64,000 nt of DNA from Pseudomonas purpurea. GTDB lineage: Bacteria; Pseudomonadota; Gammaproteobacteria; Pseudomonadales; Pseudomonadaceae. The notes under the pieces were generated by a model. That model saw only the letters and a list, made by a program, of their open reading frames with translations, had not been told where the DNA came from and did no database searches. A program made the position numbers and the translations under genes. Positions 1 to 9,737 of this stretch are shown here, one piece after another. Every line of letters begins with the position of its first letter. Within the stretch, counting starts at the first letter, position 1. Where the stretch lies: the NCBI RefSeq assembly GCF_039908635.1, contig NZ_CP150918.1, positions 3,715,001-3,779,000 on the forward strand. The letters run 5' to 3'.

Positions 1-109
1 TGAGAGCGCCAGTGACGGATTCGATTACTGCGTCCAGCGCACGGCCAGCAGCGGCTTTCGGGATATCAGCGGATGCAGCGATAGCATCAATCAGTTCCGA
101 CTTGTTCAC
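1..109 (-). CDS. hupB: DNA-binding protein HU-beta, N-terminal part (runs off the window edge)
   Basis: Reverse-strand reading from a GTG start at 109-107 gives a protein beginning (M)[19 protein letters not shown], the classic N-terminus of HU. HU is a small histone-like nucleoid protein that binds and bends DNA as a dimer. About 36 of roughly 90 residues are visible; the rest lies beyond base 1. A purine-rich ribosome site (AAGGGGA) lies a few bases before the GTG. It follows lon on the same strand, the order usual in gammaproteobacteria (clpX-lon-hupB), but has its own promoter. Confidence 0.95.
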   Translation of the reverse strand, partial: MNKSELIDAIAASADIPKAAAGRALDAVIESVTGAL

Positions 110-202
110 TCTAAGTCCCCTTATATCTATTTGAGATGATTCTAAGTTTTTTGGTGAAAGCAAAAACGAGTGCTGAATGGCCTACAGACACTTAAGAGCC
201 GC

Positions 203-232
203 TTTATAACAAGGGCTCTAAAAAGCTGTCAA
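203..232 (-). promoter_or_regulatory. sigma-70 promoter of hupB
   Basis: On the minus strand a perfect -35 box TTGACA (232-227) is followed after 17-18 bases by TTATAA/TATAAA (209-203). This predicts a start near 197 and a leader of about 90 bases before the hupB GTG. It lies in the 147-base gap between lon and hupB. The spacing and boxes are read directly; activity is inferred. Confidence 0.7.
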
Positions 233-256
233 GGAAGCCCCCCAGGCTAATACGTA

Positions 257-2655
257 CTAATGCGTGCTAATTCTTTCCTTAGAGTCAGACTCGCGTTTTT
301 CATCCTTTGCAACTATCTCGGGAGCCACATCCGGCAAGGGCTCCGGCGCGTATTGCAGCGCAATTTGCAGGACCTCGTCAATCCATTTAACGGGTTTAAT
401 CTGAAGATCCTGTTTGATGTTGTCAGGAATTTCCTTCAGATCACGAACGTTCTCTTCAGGAATGATCACGGTCTTGATCCCACCGCGGTGAGCCGCCAAC
501 AGTTTCTCCTTCAAACCGCCGATTGCCAGCACCTGGCCACGCAGGGTGATTTCCCCCGTCATGGCGACATCCGCACGCACCGGAATCCCGGTCAAGGCAG
601 ACACCAACGCCGTACACATGCCTACACCCGCACTAGGGCCGTCTTTAGGCGTAGCACCCTCAGGCATGTGGATGTGCGTGTCGCGCTTCTCATGGAAGTC
701 CAGAGGGATGCCCAGGCTCTTCGCCCGACTGCGCACAACGGTCAACGCAGCCGTGATCGACTCGACCATCACATCACCCAGGGAGCCGGTCTTGATCAAT
801 TGACCTTTGCCTGGCACCACGGCCGCCTCGATGGTCAGCAACTCACCGCCCACCTGCGTCCAGGCAAGGCCGGTCACTTGACCCACCTGATCCTGCTGCT
901 CGGCCAGGCCATAGCGGAATTTGCGCACACCCAGGAAGTGTTCCAGCATCTCGGCCGTGACTTTCACCGAAAAGCGTTTTTCCATCGCATGCTCTTTGAC
1001 CGTCTTGCGGCAGACCTTGGCAATCTGGCGCTCAAGCCCACGCACACCGGCTTCGCGGGTGTAGTAACGAATGATGTCGCGAATCGCTTCAGCATCAAAC
1101 TCCAGCTCGCCTTTCTTCAAGCCATTGGCCTGAATCTGCTTGGGAGAGAGGTACTTGACCGCGATATTGATCTTCTCGTCCTCGGTGTAGCCCGGCAGGC
1201 GAATCACTTCCATCCGGTCAAGCAGCGCCGCAGGAATGTTCATCGAGTTCGAGGTGCACAGGAACATCACATCAGACAGATCGTAGTCGACTTCCAGGTA
1301 GTGGTCGTTGAAGTTGTGGTTCTGCTCCGGATCGAGCACTTCCAGCAACGCTGACGCCGGGTCACCCCGCATGTCGCTGCCCATCTTGTCGATTTCATCC
1401 AGCAGGAACAGCGGGTTGCGCACACCCACTTTTGTCATCTTTTGAATCAATCTTCCCGGCATCGAACCGATGTAAGTCCGGCGATGGCCACGAATTTCAG
1501 CTTCATCACGCACACCACCGAGGGCCATGCGAACAAATTTGCGGTTGGTGGCATGAGCAATCGACTCAGCCAGGGAGGTTTTACCCACCCCAGGAGGACC
1601 TACCAGGCACAACACCGGGCCACGAATTTTCTTCACGCGCTTTTGCACGGCGAGGTATTCGAGGATGCGCTCTTTGACTTCTTCCAGACCATAGTGGTCG
1701 GCGTCGAGAATGTCTTCTGCGCGCGCAAGATCCAGGCGAACCTTGCTTTGGGCCTTCCACGGCACCTGGACCAGCCAGTCGAGGTAGGAGCGAACCACGG
1801 TCGCTTCGGCGGACATCGGCGACATCTGCTTGAGCTTGTTCAGCTCTGCCTGTGCCTTGGTCAACGCGTCTTTGGGCAGGGCCCCGCCGCATCGATACGC
1901 TTTTTCAGCTCTTCAATTTCGTTGTGGCCTTCGTCGCTGTCGCCGAGCTCTTTCTGAATGGCCTTCATCTGCTCATTCAGGTAGTACTCGCGCTGGCTGC
2001 GCTCCATTTGCTTTTTGACGCGGCCACGAATGCGTTTTTCGACTTGCAGCAGATCGATCTCCGCGTCCAGCAATGCCAGAACGTGCTCGACCCGGGCCGA
2101 TAAATCGATGATTTCGAGGATTTCCTGCTTCTGCTCGATCTTCAGCGCCATGTGCGCAGCCATGGTATCGACCAGGCGGCTTGGCTCATCGATGCTATTG
2201 AGCGATGACAGGACTTCAGCCGGAACCTTCTTGCCCAGCTGAACGTATTGTTCAAATTGAGACAGCAAGCTGCGGACAAACACTTCCGACTCGCGCTCGG
2301 GAGCGTCGACTTCGTCAATCAGCGAAACCTCGGCACGGCAATGGCCGTCGACTTCGCTAAAACGCTCGACCGCGCCACGCTGCTCGCCTTCAACCAGCAC
2401 TTTGACCGTGCCGTCAGGCAGCTTGAGCAGCTGCAGAACCGTTGCGATAGTACCTACACGATAAAGTGCGTCTTCACCGGGATCGTCGTCAGCAGGATTT
2501 CTCTGGGCCAGCAGAAGGATCTGCTTGTCGCCCGTCATCGCGGCCTCGAGGGCTTCGATAGATTTCTCGCGCCCCACGAACAGCGGGATAACCATGTGCG
2601 GATAAACCACAACATCACGCAATGGCAGGAGAGGCAATTCGATGGTTGTCTTCAT
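257..2655 (-). CDS. lon: ATP-dependent protease Lon (reading frame broken by 2 extra bases)
   Basis: Lon degrades misfolded and regulatory proteins in the cytoplasm. The N-terminal frame (2655 to about 1880) holds the LON substrate-binding domain ([20 protein letters not shown]) and coiled region. The second frame holds the AAA+ module (Walker A GPPGVGKT near residue 352, Walker [11 protein letters not shown]) and the protease domain with catalytic Ser in [10 protein letters not shown] (about 674) and Lys in GLKEKLLAA (about 717). The frames meet at plus-strand GGGCCCC, 1879-1885. Removing two bases gives [16 protein letters not shown], a seamless join matching the family, and a 798-aa protein, the normal Pseudomonas length. 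The break is therefore probably a sequence error; as written, the product would stop at 264 aa. A sigma-32-like promoter lies upstream. Confidence 0.93.
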
Positions 2656-2713
2656 GATTTCGCCTCTACGGCGGCCATAAGGCCGTAAACAGATGGAAGT
2701 AAGCTTGAAACCA

Positions 2714-2742
2714 AGATGGGGGCTGTCTTCAAAAAAAACAAG
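2714..2742 (-). promoter_or_regulatory. Heat-shock (sigma-32) promoter of lon
   Basis: On the minus strand, CTTGTTT (2742-2736) is followed 14 bases later by CCCCATCT (2721-2714). The E. coli sigma-32 consensus is CTTGAAA, 13-15 bases, CCCCATNT, so the -10 box is perfect and the spacing is right. A start near 2706 would give a leader of about 50 bases before the lon ATG at 2655. Heat-shock control of lon is established in E. coli. Confidence 0.7.
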
Positions 2743-2764
2743 CTACTTGAAGGCAGTAAAAACA

Positions 2765-2784
2765 AAGGGGCCCGAAGGCCCCTT
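2765..2784 (-). terminator. Rho-independent terminator after clpX
   Basis: Arms AAGGGGCC (2765-2772) and GGCCCCTT (2777-2784) around CGAA (TTCG on the minus strand), followed on the minus strand by a T-rich run (TTTGTTTTTAC). This is a strong terminator separating clpX from lon, which has its own promoter just downstream. Confidence 0.85.
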
Positions 2785-2806
2785 CTTTAATCCAGCAGTG
2801 AGACGC

Positions 2807-4090
2807 TTACGCGTCTGGCGCTGCCTTGGCAGCCGGCTCACTGTTTTCGTAGATATACAGTGGCTTGGACTTGCCTTCTATAACGCTTTCATCGATCACT
2901 ACTTTACTCACCTCGGACTGCGAGGGGATTTCATACATAGTGTCGAGCAGTACGCCTTCGAGAATCGAGCGCAATCCACGGGCACCGGTTTTACGTTCCA
3001 GTGCGCGTTTGGCGACCGACTTCAACGCATCGGCCCGGAATTCCAGGTCAACACCTTCCATCTCGAACAGCTTGGCATACTGTTTGGTCAGAGCATTTTT
3101 TGGCTCGGTGAGAATCTGCATCAATGCAGCCTCATCCAGCTCGTCCAGCGTCGCCAGCACTGGCAGACGGCCAACGAATTCCGGGATCAGACCGAACTTG
3201 ACCAGATCGTCAGGCTCGACTTCACGCAGGGACTCACCCACCTTCTTGCCTTCTTCCTTGCTGCGAACTTCTGCATTGAAGCCGATGCCGCCACGGGTGG
3301 AACGGTTTTGAATCACCTTTTCCAGACCGGAGAACGCACCGCCGCAGATGAACAGGATGTTACGCGTGTCAACCTGAAGGAATTCCTGCTGCGGATGCTT
3401 GCGACCACCTTGAGGCGGAACGGAAGCGACCGTGCCTTCGATCAACTTGAGCAGGGCCTGCTGCACGCCTTCACCCGACACATCACGGGTGATCGACGGG
3501 TTGTCAGATTTGCGCGAAATCTTGTCGATTTCATCGATGTAGACGATGCCCATTTGAGCTTTTTCTACGTCGTAGTCGCACTTCTGCAGCAGTTTCTGAA
3601 TGATGTTTTCCACATCCTCGCCCACGTAACCCGCCTCGGTGAGGGTGGTCGCGTCAGCGATGGTGAACGGCACATTCAGCAAACGAGCCAGTGTTTCGGC
3701 AAGCAGGGTTTTACCCGAGCCTGTCGGGCCGATCAGCAAAATGTTGCTTTTGCCGAGTTCGACATCGTCATTCTTTTTGTCACGCTGGTTGAGGCGCTTG
3801 TAGTGGTTGTACACCGCTACGGCCAAAACCTTTTTCGCGCGCTCCTGACCAATCACGTACTGATCAAGAATGCCGCTGATTTCTTTAGGCGAAGGCAGTT
3901 TATGCGCGCTGCTTTCGGCCTGTGCTTCCTGCACCTCCTCGCGGATGATGTCATTGCACAGGTCGACGCACTCGTCGCAGATAAAGACCGAGGGGCCGGC
4001 AATCAATTTGCGTACTTCATGCTGGCTTTTGCCACAGAAGGAGCAATAAAGCAGCTTGCCGTTGTCCTCGCCGTTGCGGGTGTCAGTCAT
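2807..4090 (-). CDS. clpX: ATP-dependent Clp protease ATP-binding subunit ClpX
   Basis: Hexameric AAA+ unfoldase that feeds tagged proteins into ClpP. The 427-aa protein starts at the ATG giving [20 protein letters not shown]; an upstream in-frame extension of 11 residues is not conserved. Visible parts: N-terminal C4 zinc finger (CSFCGK and CDECVDLC), Walker A GPTGSGKT, pore loop [10 protein letters not shown], Walker [11 protein letters not shown], the RKH loop (GGRKHPQ) and the ClpP-docking IGF tripeptide (GGIGFNAEV). All key elements are present and the frame is intact. It lies downstream of clpP on the same strand, the usual clpPX order, with a hairpin in the gap. Confidence 0.98.
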   Translation of the reverse strand: MTDTRNGEDNGKLLYCSFCGKSQHEVRKLIAGPSVFICDECVDLCNDIIREEVQEAQAESSAHKLPSPKEISGILDQYVIGQERAKKVLAVAVYNHYKRLNQRDKKNDDVELGKSNILLIGPTGSGKTLLAETLARLLNVPFTIADATTLTEAGYVGEDVENIIQKLLQKCDYDVEKAQMGIVYIDEIDKISRKSDNPSITRDVSGEGVQQALLKLIEGTVASVPPQGGRKHPQQEFLQVDTRNILFICGGAFSGLEKVIQNRSTRGGIGFNAEVRSKEEGKKVGESLREVEPDDLVKFGLIPEFVGRLPVLATLDELDEAALMQILTEPKNALTKQYAKLFEMEGVDLEFRADALKSVAKRALERKTGARGLRSILEGVLLDTMYEIPSQSEVSKVVIDESVIEGKSKPLYIYENSEPAAKAAPDA

Positions 4091-4138
4091 TGAATCGATC
4101 CAAATCCGATAGGCTTGCAACACAAGATGAAGGCAATT

Positions 4139-4158
4139 GCGGGCTTTTTCAAGCCCGC
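4139..4158 (-). terminator. Hairpin between clpP and clpX
   Basis: Arms GCGGGCTT and AAGCCCGC around TTTC. On the minus strand it is followed by AATTGCC rather than a T run, so it may only attenuate or process the clpP-clpX transcript. Confidence 0.45.
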
Positions 4159-4196
4159 TGGTGGCCAGTTAAACCAACCACCTGCATTTGAGCTGC

Positions 4197-4840
4197 TTAG
4201 GCAGGCATTTGACGCTTGTTGATCACAGAGTCGATCAGGCCGTATTCGGCTGCACGCTCGGCGCTCATGAAGTTGTCACGCTCGGTATCGCGCTCGATGG
4301 TTTCGAGGCTTTGACCGGTGTGATGAGCCAGCAGCGAGTTCAAACGCGAACGGATGTGGAGGATTTCCTTGGCATGGATGTCGATGTCCGACGCCTGACC
4401 CTGGAAACCGCCCAACGGCTGGTGAATCATCATGCGCGAGTTTGGCAGGCAGAAACGCTTGCCTGCAGCGCCGCCGGCGAGCAGGAAGGCGCCCATGCTG
4501 CAGGGCCCTGACCAATACACGTGGTGGAAACGTCAGGTTTGATGAACTGCATGGTGTCGTAGATCGACATGCCCGCTGTCACCGAACCGCCTGGCGAGTT
4601 GATGTAAAGATGGATGTCCTTGTCCGGATTTTCCGCTTCAAGGAACAGCAGTTGCGCCGCAACCAGGTTGGCCATGTAGTCTTCTACCGGCCCAACCAGG
4701 AAGATCACCCGCTCCTTGAGGAGGCGCGAGTAGATGTCATAGGCACGTTCGCCACGGGCGGACTGCTCGATAACCATCGGGACCAGACCACCTGCGGCCT
4801 GGATGTCAGAGCTCTGCTGATAATAAGAATTGCGGGACAT
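4197..4840 (-). CDS. clpP: ATP-dependent Clp protease proteolytic subunit ClpP (reading frame broken by 2 extra bases)
   Basis: Serine protease that forms the barrel used by ClpX and ClpA. The first frame runs from [18 protein letters not shown] to VSTTCIGQ; the second resumes at [16 protein letters not shown] and ends INKRQMPA. The join lies at plus-strand GGGCCC, 4503-4508. Deleting two bases gives GQACSMGAF, the family's active-site segment in which the Ser is the nucleophile, and a 213-aa protein, the expected length. The catalytic His (MMIHQPLGG) and Asp (ERDTERDNF) are present. As written the gene would lose its active site, yet clpX and tig next to it are perfect, so a sequence error is the likelier reading. 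Confidence 0.93.
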
Positions 4841-4879
4841 GTCTCGCAGTCACTCCCAAATAGTTATGTCTTGAATACG

Positions 4880-4907
4880 CATAAGCCAGCACGAAGGCTG
4901 GCTTATG
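4880..4907 (-). terminator. Hairpin between tig and clpP
   Basis: Perfect 11-bp arms CATAAGCCAGC and GCTGGCTTATG with a 6-base loop, directly after tig. There is no clear T run on the minus strand, so partial termination or mRNA processing between tig and clpP is as likely as full termination. Confidence 0.5.
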
Positions 4908-4932
4908 GTGTGTGCTTCTAACGCAAAAACGA

Positions 4933-6243
4933 TCAGTCGGCTTGTGGAGCTTCTACCGGCTTGACTGCTTCTTCGTAAGAGACCGATTTGTCGGTCACGC
5001 TAGCTTTCTGCAGAACAGTATCCACAACTTGCTCTTCCAGCACAACCGAACGGACTTCGTTCAGTTGCTGGTCGTTCTTGTAGTACCAGGCCACGACTTG
5101 CTCAGGCTCTTGATAAGCGGAAGCCATTTCCTGGATCATCTCGCGAACGCGGTTTTCGTCAGGCTTGAGGTCATACTGCTTGACCACTTCAGCCACGACC
5201 AGACCCAGCACAACGCGACGCTTGGCTTGTTCTTCGAACAGCTCGGCCGGCAGTTGATCAGGCTTGATGTTGCCACCGAACTGCTGAACAGCCTGAACGC
5301 GCAGACGGTTCACTTCGTTCTCGAGCAGAGCCTTAGGCACTTCGATCGGGTTGGCGGCCAGCAGACCGTCCATTACCTGATTCTTGACCTTGGATTTGAT
5401 CGCCTGACGCAGCTCGCGCTCCATGTTCTTACGAACTTCGGTGCGGAAACCGTCGATGCCAGACTCTTTGATACCGAACTGAGCGAAGAATTCTTCGGTC
5501 AATTCAGGCAGTTTCGGCTCGGAAACAGTGTTCACGGTCACGGTGAACTCTGCTGCCTTGCTAGCCAGATCCAGGTTCTGATAATTCTCTGGGAAGGTCA
5601 GGCTCAAAACGCGCTCTTCGCCCGCCTTAGCACCCACCAGGCCTTCTTCGAAACCTGGGATCATGCGGCCAGAACCCAGAACCAACTGAGTACCCTTGGC
5701 GGAACCGCCAGCGAATACTTCACCGTCAACCTTGCCAACGAAATCGATGCTCAGTTGGTCGTCGTTTTGGGCAGCGCGGTCGACTGCTTCATAACGAACG
5801 TTCTGCTTGCGCAGGATTTCCAGCATTTTGTCCAGATCGGCATCGGCTACGTCAGCGCTCAGGCGCTCGACAGCGATGGATTCGAAACCGGCAACCGTGA
5901 ACTCAGGGAACACTTCGAAGGTTGCGATGAATTCCAGATCCTTGCCCTTCTCCAGGACTTTAGGCTCTACCGAAGGCGCGCCAGCCGGGTTCAGCTTTTG
6001 CTCGGCAACCGCTTCGTAGAAAGAAGCCTGGATCACATCACCTACAGCTTCTTGACGCGCATCAGCTTCGTAACGCTGACGGATCACGCTCATTGGCACT
6101 TTGCCAGGACGGAAGCCTGCAATTTTGGCCTTTTGGGCAGTCTGCTGCAGACGCTTGTTGACTTGAGTCTCAATGCGCTCAGCTGGCACGGTGATGCTCA
6201 TGCGGCGCTCAAGAGCAGAAGTATTTTCAACAGAAACTTGCAT
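4933..6243 (-). CDS. tig: Trigger factor, ribosome-associated chaperone
   Basis: Trigger factor binds the ribosome exit tunnel and shields nascent chains; its middle FKBP-like domain is a peptidyl-prolyl isomerase. The 436-aa protein starts [15 protein letters not shown]; an upstream in-frame 21-residue extension lacks conservation, and AGGAAT precedes the chosen ATG. The ribosome-binding signature GFRPGKVP is at about residue 44. The central domain has the FKBP-like [19 protein letters not shown] and [17 protein letters not shown] segments. The C-terminal arms are full length. It heads the tig-clpP-clpX block. Confidence 0.97.
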   Translation of the reverse strand: MQVSVENTSALERRMSITVPAERIETQVNKRLQQTAQKAKIAGFRPGKVPMSVIRQRYEADARQEAVGDVIQASFYEAVAEQKLNPAGAPSVEPKVLEKGKDLEFIATFEVFPEFTVAGFESIAVERLSADVADADLDKMLEILRKQNVRYEAVDRAAQNDDQLSIDFVGKVDGEVFAGGSAKGTQLVLGSGRMIPGFEEGLVGAKAGEERVLSLTFPENYQNLDLASKAAEFTVTVNTVSEPKLPELTEEFFAQFGIKESGIDGFRTEVRKNMERELRQAIKSKVKNQVMDGLLAANPIEVPKALLENEVNRLRVQAVQQFGGNIKPDQLPAELFEEQAKRRVVLGLVVAEVVKQYDLKPDENRVREMIQEMASAYQEPEQVVAWYYKNDQQLNEVRSVVLEEQVVDTVLQKASVTDKSVSYEEAVKPVEAPQAD

Positions 6244-6598
6244 GGATATTCCTCGTTGCACAGACGTTAGCCGGCCGTTTCCGACCCCAGAATCAAGGGC
6301 ATGCATTCTAGTGGGTCAAACTCAAGAAGTCACCCTACTGAAAACGGGTAAAAAAGCAGCAGGCAATTTATTGGCGGGAACAAGCGGTTGCGCCTCGCCA
6401 TGGGAGCAAATACAGCGAATCACGCCAGGGCTCTGCGCCACCCCTTCTATATAAGGAAGGAACCAGCAGTCATCTCCCTGACTGCCGATCTCAAAAAGAG
6501 ACCGACGGGCAAATCGGGTATCATCGAGATCGACGAACCGAACACCCTACCAGCACAAAAACTGCAGCCATGCCAAAAACACGGCTTTCTGAAACGAA
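6244..6598. other. Intergenic region between the tRNA-Leu terminator and tig
   Basis: 355 bases with no supportable gene. It should hold the tig promoter (minus strand), but I see no box set good enough to place it. The open frames here lack start sites and similarity. Confidence 0.5.
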
Positions 6599-6631
6599 AA
6601 CGGCGCAGACCCTTTCAGGTACTGCGCCGTT
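6599..6631 (-). terminator. Terminator after tRNA-Leu
   Basis: Arms AACGGCGCAG (6599-6608) and CTGCGCCGTT (6622-6631), followed on the minus strand by TTCGTTTC. It ends the three-tRNA transcript. Confidence 0.75.
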
Positions 6632-6656
6632 ATCTGCTATTAACTAGCTACTTAAT

Positions 6657-6741
6657 TGGTGCGGACGGAGAGACTCGAACTCTCACACCTTGCGGCGCTG
6701 GAACCTAAATCCAGTGTGTCTACCAATTCCACCACATCCGC
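6657..6741 (-). tRNA. tRNA-Leu (anticodon UAG)
   Basis: The reverse strand folds into an 85-nt class II tRNA with acceptor GCGGATG, anticodon loop TTTAGGT (anticodon TAG), a long variable arm, T-loop GTTCGAGTC and an encoded 3' CCA (TGG at 6657-6659). Confidence 0.96.
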
Positions 6742-6760
6742 GTATCAAGCTTTTAAAGCA

Positions 6761-6789
6761 AAGGCGCCAGATTATTAATCTGGCGCCTT
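6761..6789 (-). terminator. Hairpin between tRNA-His and tRNA-Leu
   Basis: Arms AAGGCGCCAG (6761-6770) and CTGGCGCCTT (6780-6789) with an AT-rich loop that can extend the stem. T-rich bases follow on the minus strand. It could end part of the tRNA transcript or mark a processing site. Confidence 0.6.
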
Positions 6790-6797
6790 TCTAAATA

Positions 6798-6873
6798 TGG
6801 GGTGGACGAAGGGGATCGAACCCTCGACAACGGGAGTCACAATCCCGTGCTCTACCAACTGAGCTACGCCCAC
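6798..6873 (-). tRNA. tRNA-His (anticodon GUG)
   Basis: A 76-nt cloverleaf with D-arm GCTCAGTTGGTAGAGC, anticodon loop TTGTGAC (anticodon GTG), T-loop GTTCGATCC and encoded CCA. Discriminator C73 and a G at -1 (position 6874) are the special tRNA-His identity features. Confidence 0.96.
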
Positions 6874-6913
6874 CATATTGCCATGTTGCGTTACTTGTGC
6901 CAAAGCTGCCTAA

Positions 6914-6990
6914 TGGCGCACCCGGCAGGACTCGAACCTGCGACCATCCGCTTAGAAGGCGGATGCTCTATCCAGCTGAGCTACGGGCGC
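6914..6990 (-). tRNA. tRNA-Arg (anticodon UCU)
   Basis: A 77-nt cloverleaf with acceptor GCGCCCG, D-arm GCTCAGCTGGATAGAGC, anticodon loop CTTCTAA (anticodon TCT), T-loop GTTCGAGTC and encoded CCA. It is the first tRNA of the three-gene minus-strand cluster. Confidence 0.96.
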
Positions 6991-7111
6991 CTTGTTAATC
7001 TGTATTCTTGGACGATTACAAACTAAGTGCTTTCAGTCTCACCGAATTAGACATCAACTCTGCTCGACCTTCTTAACCAGTGCTAGGCTGTGCCCGACAA
7101 GTGCGACGAAT

Positions 7112-7138
7112 GTTATAGGTGAGTCTGAAGGTCGTCAA
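7112..7138 (-). promoter_or_regulatory. Probable promoter of the tRNA Arg-His-Leu cluster
   Basis: On the minus strand TTGACG (7138-7133) is followed 15 bases later by TATAAC (7117-7112). A discriminator containing CGTCGC follows, as in stringently controlled stable-RNA promoters. The spacing is slightly short, so the assignment is moderate. Confidence 0.5.
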
Positions 7139-7270
7139 CTCTTTTTTGAAAAAAATTCATTTAATTAAAGGGGTTAGGGGATTTTGCAGACCAAGCGCCT
7201 TTGACCTCACGCCCTGACATGCGAGAATGCGTTCTCTTTTCTTCCCCCTCTCGATGGTTAATCACGCGCA

Positions 7271-8125
7271 ATGACTGCACAACTAATCGACGGCAAATCG
7301 ATCGCCGCCAGCCTGCGCCAGCAGATCGCCAAACGAGTCACCGAGCGCCGCCAGCAAGGCCTGCGCACGCCCGGCCTCGCAGTGATCCTGGTCGGCAGCG
7401 ATCCCGCCTCTCAGGTTTATGTCTCGCACAAGCGTAAAGACTGTGAAGAGGTCGGCTTTCTTTCCCAAGCCTATGACCTGCCCTCCAACACGACTCAACA
7501 AGCCCTGACCGACCTGATCGATCGTCTGAATGACGACCCGAACATCGACGGCGTGCTGCTTCAGCTTCCTTTACCTGAACACCTGGATGCATCGAAGCTG
7601 CTGGAGCGCATTCGCCCGGATAAAGACGTGGATGGTTTCCATCCTTATAACGTCGGTCGCCTGGCACAACGCATTCCTTTACTGCGCCCATGCACACCTA
7701 AAGGCATCATGACCTTGCTGGAAAGCACAGGTGCCGACCTTTACGGGATGGATGCAGTGGTAGTCGGCGCCTCGAACATCGTCGGTCGCCCAATGGCGAT
7801 GGAATTGTTGCTGGCCGGCTGCACCGTCACCGTCACCCACCGCTTCACCAAGGACCTCGCCGGCCACGTCGGCCGCGCCGACCTGGTGGTCGTGGCCGCC
7901 GGCAAGCCGGGCCTGGTCAAAGGTGAGTGGATCAAGGAAGGCGCCATCGTCATCGACGTCGGCATCAACCGCCAGGAAGATGGCAAGCTGGTCGGTGACG
8001 TGGTGTATGAAACCGCCCTGCCCCGCGCTGGCTGGATCACGCCGGTACCTGGCGGCGTTGGCCCGATGACTCGCGCCTGCCTGCTGGAAAACACGCTCTA
8101 CGCGGCCGAAACCCTGCACGACTGA
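7271..8125 (+). CDS. folD: Bifunctional methylenetetrahydrofolate dehydrogenase / methenyltetrahydrofolate cyclohydrolase
   Basis: FolD interconverts 5,10-methylene-, methenyl- and 10-formyl-tetrahydrofolate, supplying one-carbon units for purines and fMet-tRNA. The 284-aa protein has normal length. It shows the catalytic segment [16 protein letters not shown] with the active-site Lys, the substrate motif [25 protein letters not shown], and the Rossmann NADP site [14 protein letters not shown]. The C-terminal signature [18 protein letters not shown] is complete. A strong terminator follows 30 bases after the stop. Confidence 0.98.
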   Translation: MTAQLIDGKSIAASLRQQIAKRVTERRQQGLRTPGLAVILVGSDPASQVYVSHKRKDCEEVGFLSQAYDLPSNTTQQALTDLIDRLNDDPNIDGVLLQLPLPEHLDASKLLERIRPDKDVDGFHPYNVGRLAQRIPLLRPCTPKGIMTLLESTGADLYGMDAVVVGASNIVGRPMAMELLLAGCTVTVTHRFTKDLAGHVGRADLVVVAAGKPGLVKGEWIKEGAIVIDVGINRQEDGKLVGDVVYETALPRAGWITPVPGGVGPMTRACLLENTLYAAETLHD

Positions 8126-8152
8126 GTTCGAGCCTGCCGATGCGTGAACAAG

Positions 8153-8173
8153 AACCCCGCCAATGGCGGGGTT
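8153..8173 (+). terminator. Terminator of folD
   Basis: Arms AACCCCGCC (8153-8161) and GGCGGGGTT (8165-8173) with loop AAT, then TTTTATT: a textbook rho-independent terminator. The rest of the gap up to 8455 holds no gene I can support; it includes two GGTACC sites 11 bases apart and an AT-rich stretch where the pbpG promoter should lie. Confidence 0.9.
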
Positions 8174-8455
8174 TTTTATTCCGGCCGGAATCATTCTGCT
8201 CCAGATATCCAGCCCGCCATGAAATACCTCGAGATGCACAACAGCCTGCCAGGCACCATTTCCAGCCCTTCATATGCCAGCGCACATCACGTCATGAATT
8301 GGTACCAAATGGGTACCGGATTAAATTTTCTTCATCTAAAGCCCCGGCGCAGCGGGCGTATAGCGCTTTTCTGGCACATACTCATAAAATGTAACGCTTT
8401 AACTAGAAAAACCCGTTGCAAAACGGCATACCCATACTTTAGCGAGTCCGCCCGC

Positions 8456-9394
8456 GTGAAAATCCGCCTATCTATCCTGAGCCTTTTTTTTGCACTTACA
8501 GGCCCTCTTGTCACGCCAACCGCTGACGCACGTGAAACCACCGCTGCCCCCCGAGATTCCTCACAACTGCGTATCGCTTCCGGCAGCGCGATGCTCGTGG
8601 ATTTGCAAACCAACAAAGTCATCTATTCCAGCAACCCGGACGCTATTGTTCCGATTGCCTCCGTCACCAAACTGATGACCGGGCTGATCGTGGTTGAGGC
8701 CCGGCAGAACATGGACGAATATATCTCCGTCTCGATCAAAGACACCCCGGAAATGAAAGGCGTGTTCTCCCGCGTCAAACTCAATAGCGAGTTGCCGCGC
8801 AAGGAAATGCTGCTGATTGCCCTGATGTCCTCTGAAAACCGCGCCGCCGCGAGCCTGGCGCACCATTATCCGGGCGGGTATGCCGCGTTTATTGTCGCGA
8901 TGAACGCCAAGGCCAAGGCGCTGGGTATGACCAGCACCCATTACGTCGAACCGACCGGCCTGTCGATCCACAACGTTTCCACGGCTCGCGACCTCAGCAA
9001 ACTGCTGGTCGCAGCACGCAAGTACCCGATACTCAGCGAGTTGAGCACCACCAAGGAAAAGACCGTCGCGTTTCGCAAACCCAACTACACCCTGGGCTTT
9101 CACAACACCGACCATTTGGTGAACAAGGACAACTGGGACATCAAGCTGACCAAGACGGGCTTCACCAACCAGGCCGGCCATTGCCTGGTACTGGTCACGA
9201 GCATGGGCAACCGCCCGGTTTCGCTGGTGATTCTTGATGCCTTTGGCAAGTACACCCACTTCGCCGACGCCACCCGCATTCGCAAGTGGGTCGAAACGGG
9301 CAAAAGCAGCGACGTTCCGAGTGCCGCGCTGCGCTACAAGGCGGAGAAAAACCTGAAAGAGCGCCAGAGTGGCGTCGCAGCAACCGCCAAGTAG
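8456..9394 (+). CDS. pbpG: D-alanyl-D-alanine endopeptidase, penicillin-binding protein 7
   Basis: Low-molecular-mass PBP of the S11 peptidase family that cuts D-Ala-meso-DAP cross-links in peptidoglycan in the periplasm. I place the start at GTG 8456, giving [16 protein letters not shown] as a signal peptide with cleavage after TADA; the open frame extends upstream to 8144 but that part has no family resemblance. The 312-aa product has all three penicillin-binding motifs: SVTK (Ser about 69), SEN (about 126) and KTG ([10 protein letters not shown], about 234). Its original terminator has been split by the MITE described at 9427-9706. Confidence 0.93.
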   Translation: MKIRLSILSLFFALTGPLVTPTADARETTAAPRDSSQLRIASGSAMLVDLQTNKVIYSSNPDAIVPIASVTKLMTGLIVVEARQNMDEYISVSIKDTPEMKGVFSRVKLNSELPRKEMLLIALMSSENRAAASLAHHYPGGYAAFIVAMNAKAKALGMTSTHYVEPTGLSIHNVSTARDLSKLLVAARKYPILSELSTTKEKTVAFRKPNYTLGFHNTDHLVNKDNWDIKLTKTGFTNQAGHCLVLVTSMGNRPVSLVILDAFGKYTHFADATRIRKWVETGKSSDVPSAALRYKAEKNLKERQSGVAATAK

Positions 9395-9426
9395 AAAACA
9401 CACATAGCAAAACGGCGCCCACGGGC

Positions 9427-9706
9427 AAATGCCGATCAGTTAAGAAAACTCAGCGTCTGAATGCTCTGTTCTGATCCGAAATCTACCCCTCACCCCAACC
9501 CCCTCCCCAAAGGGGCAAGGGGAAAGGGAGCAGATCTCCATGCCTTTCAAAACCTGAGTTCGACTCGGACTTTCAGGTCGATGTCACTCGAATGAACACC
9601 GCCGTCAGTTCCATCGCCCCTTTGGGGAGAGGGTTAGGGTGGTTCTCAAGCCTGGCAAACAGCCTGAAGCATTCCTCGTAGAAGTGACGTTAACTGATCG
9701 GCATTA
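9427..9706. mobile_element. Non-autonomous IS4-like MITE inserted in a bidirectional terminator
   Basis: A 280-bp element without coding capacity. Its ends are perfect 16-bp inverted repeats, AATGCCGATCAGTTAA (9428-9443) and TTAACTGATCGGCATT (9690-9705). It is flanked by a 10-bp direct repeat GCCCACGGGC (9417-9426 and 9707-9716), the expected target duplication. The end sequence resembles the ends of IS4-group elements as I remember them. Excising the element and one target copy restores a perfect hairpin with arms AACGGCGCCC and GGGCGCCGTT followed by seven Ts. That would be a shared terminator for the converging pbpG and C39-like lipoprotein genes. The element carries a second nested inverted repeat. 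Confidence 0.8.
9486..9642. repeat. Nested C-rich inverted repeat inside the MITE
   Basis: A C-rich arm (9486-9516, containing CCCTCCCCAAAGGGGC) and its imperfect inverse (9616-9642, containing GCCCCTTTGGGGAGAGGG) face each other about 100 bases apart. A related CCCTCTCCCC/GGGGAGAGGG hairpin occurs at 26359-26381. The motif looks like a dispersed Pseudomonas intergenic repeat carried within the element. Confidence 0.65.
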
Positions 9707-9737
9707 GCCCACGGGCGCCGTTTTTTTGTTGGCGCGA

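Noticed and set aside
260..1354. Long plus-strand open frame opposite lon
   Set aside because: It mirrors lon in antisense, has no protein-like composition or ribosome site, and the lon protein on the other strand is unmistakable. Similar antisense frames over clpX, tig, tpsA and the DUF4132 gene were dropped for the same reason.
6388..7026. Open frames across the tRNA genes
   Set aside because: They read through three complete tRNA cloverleafs and their terminators on the opposite strand.
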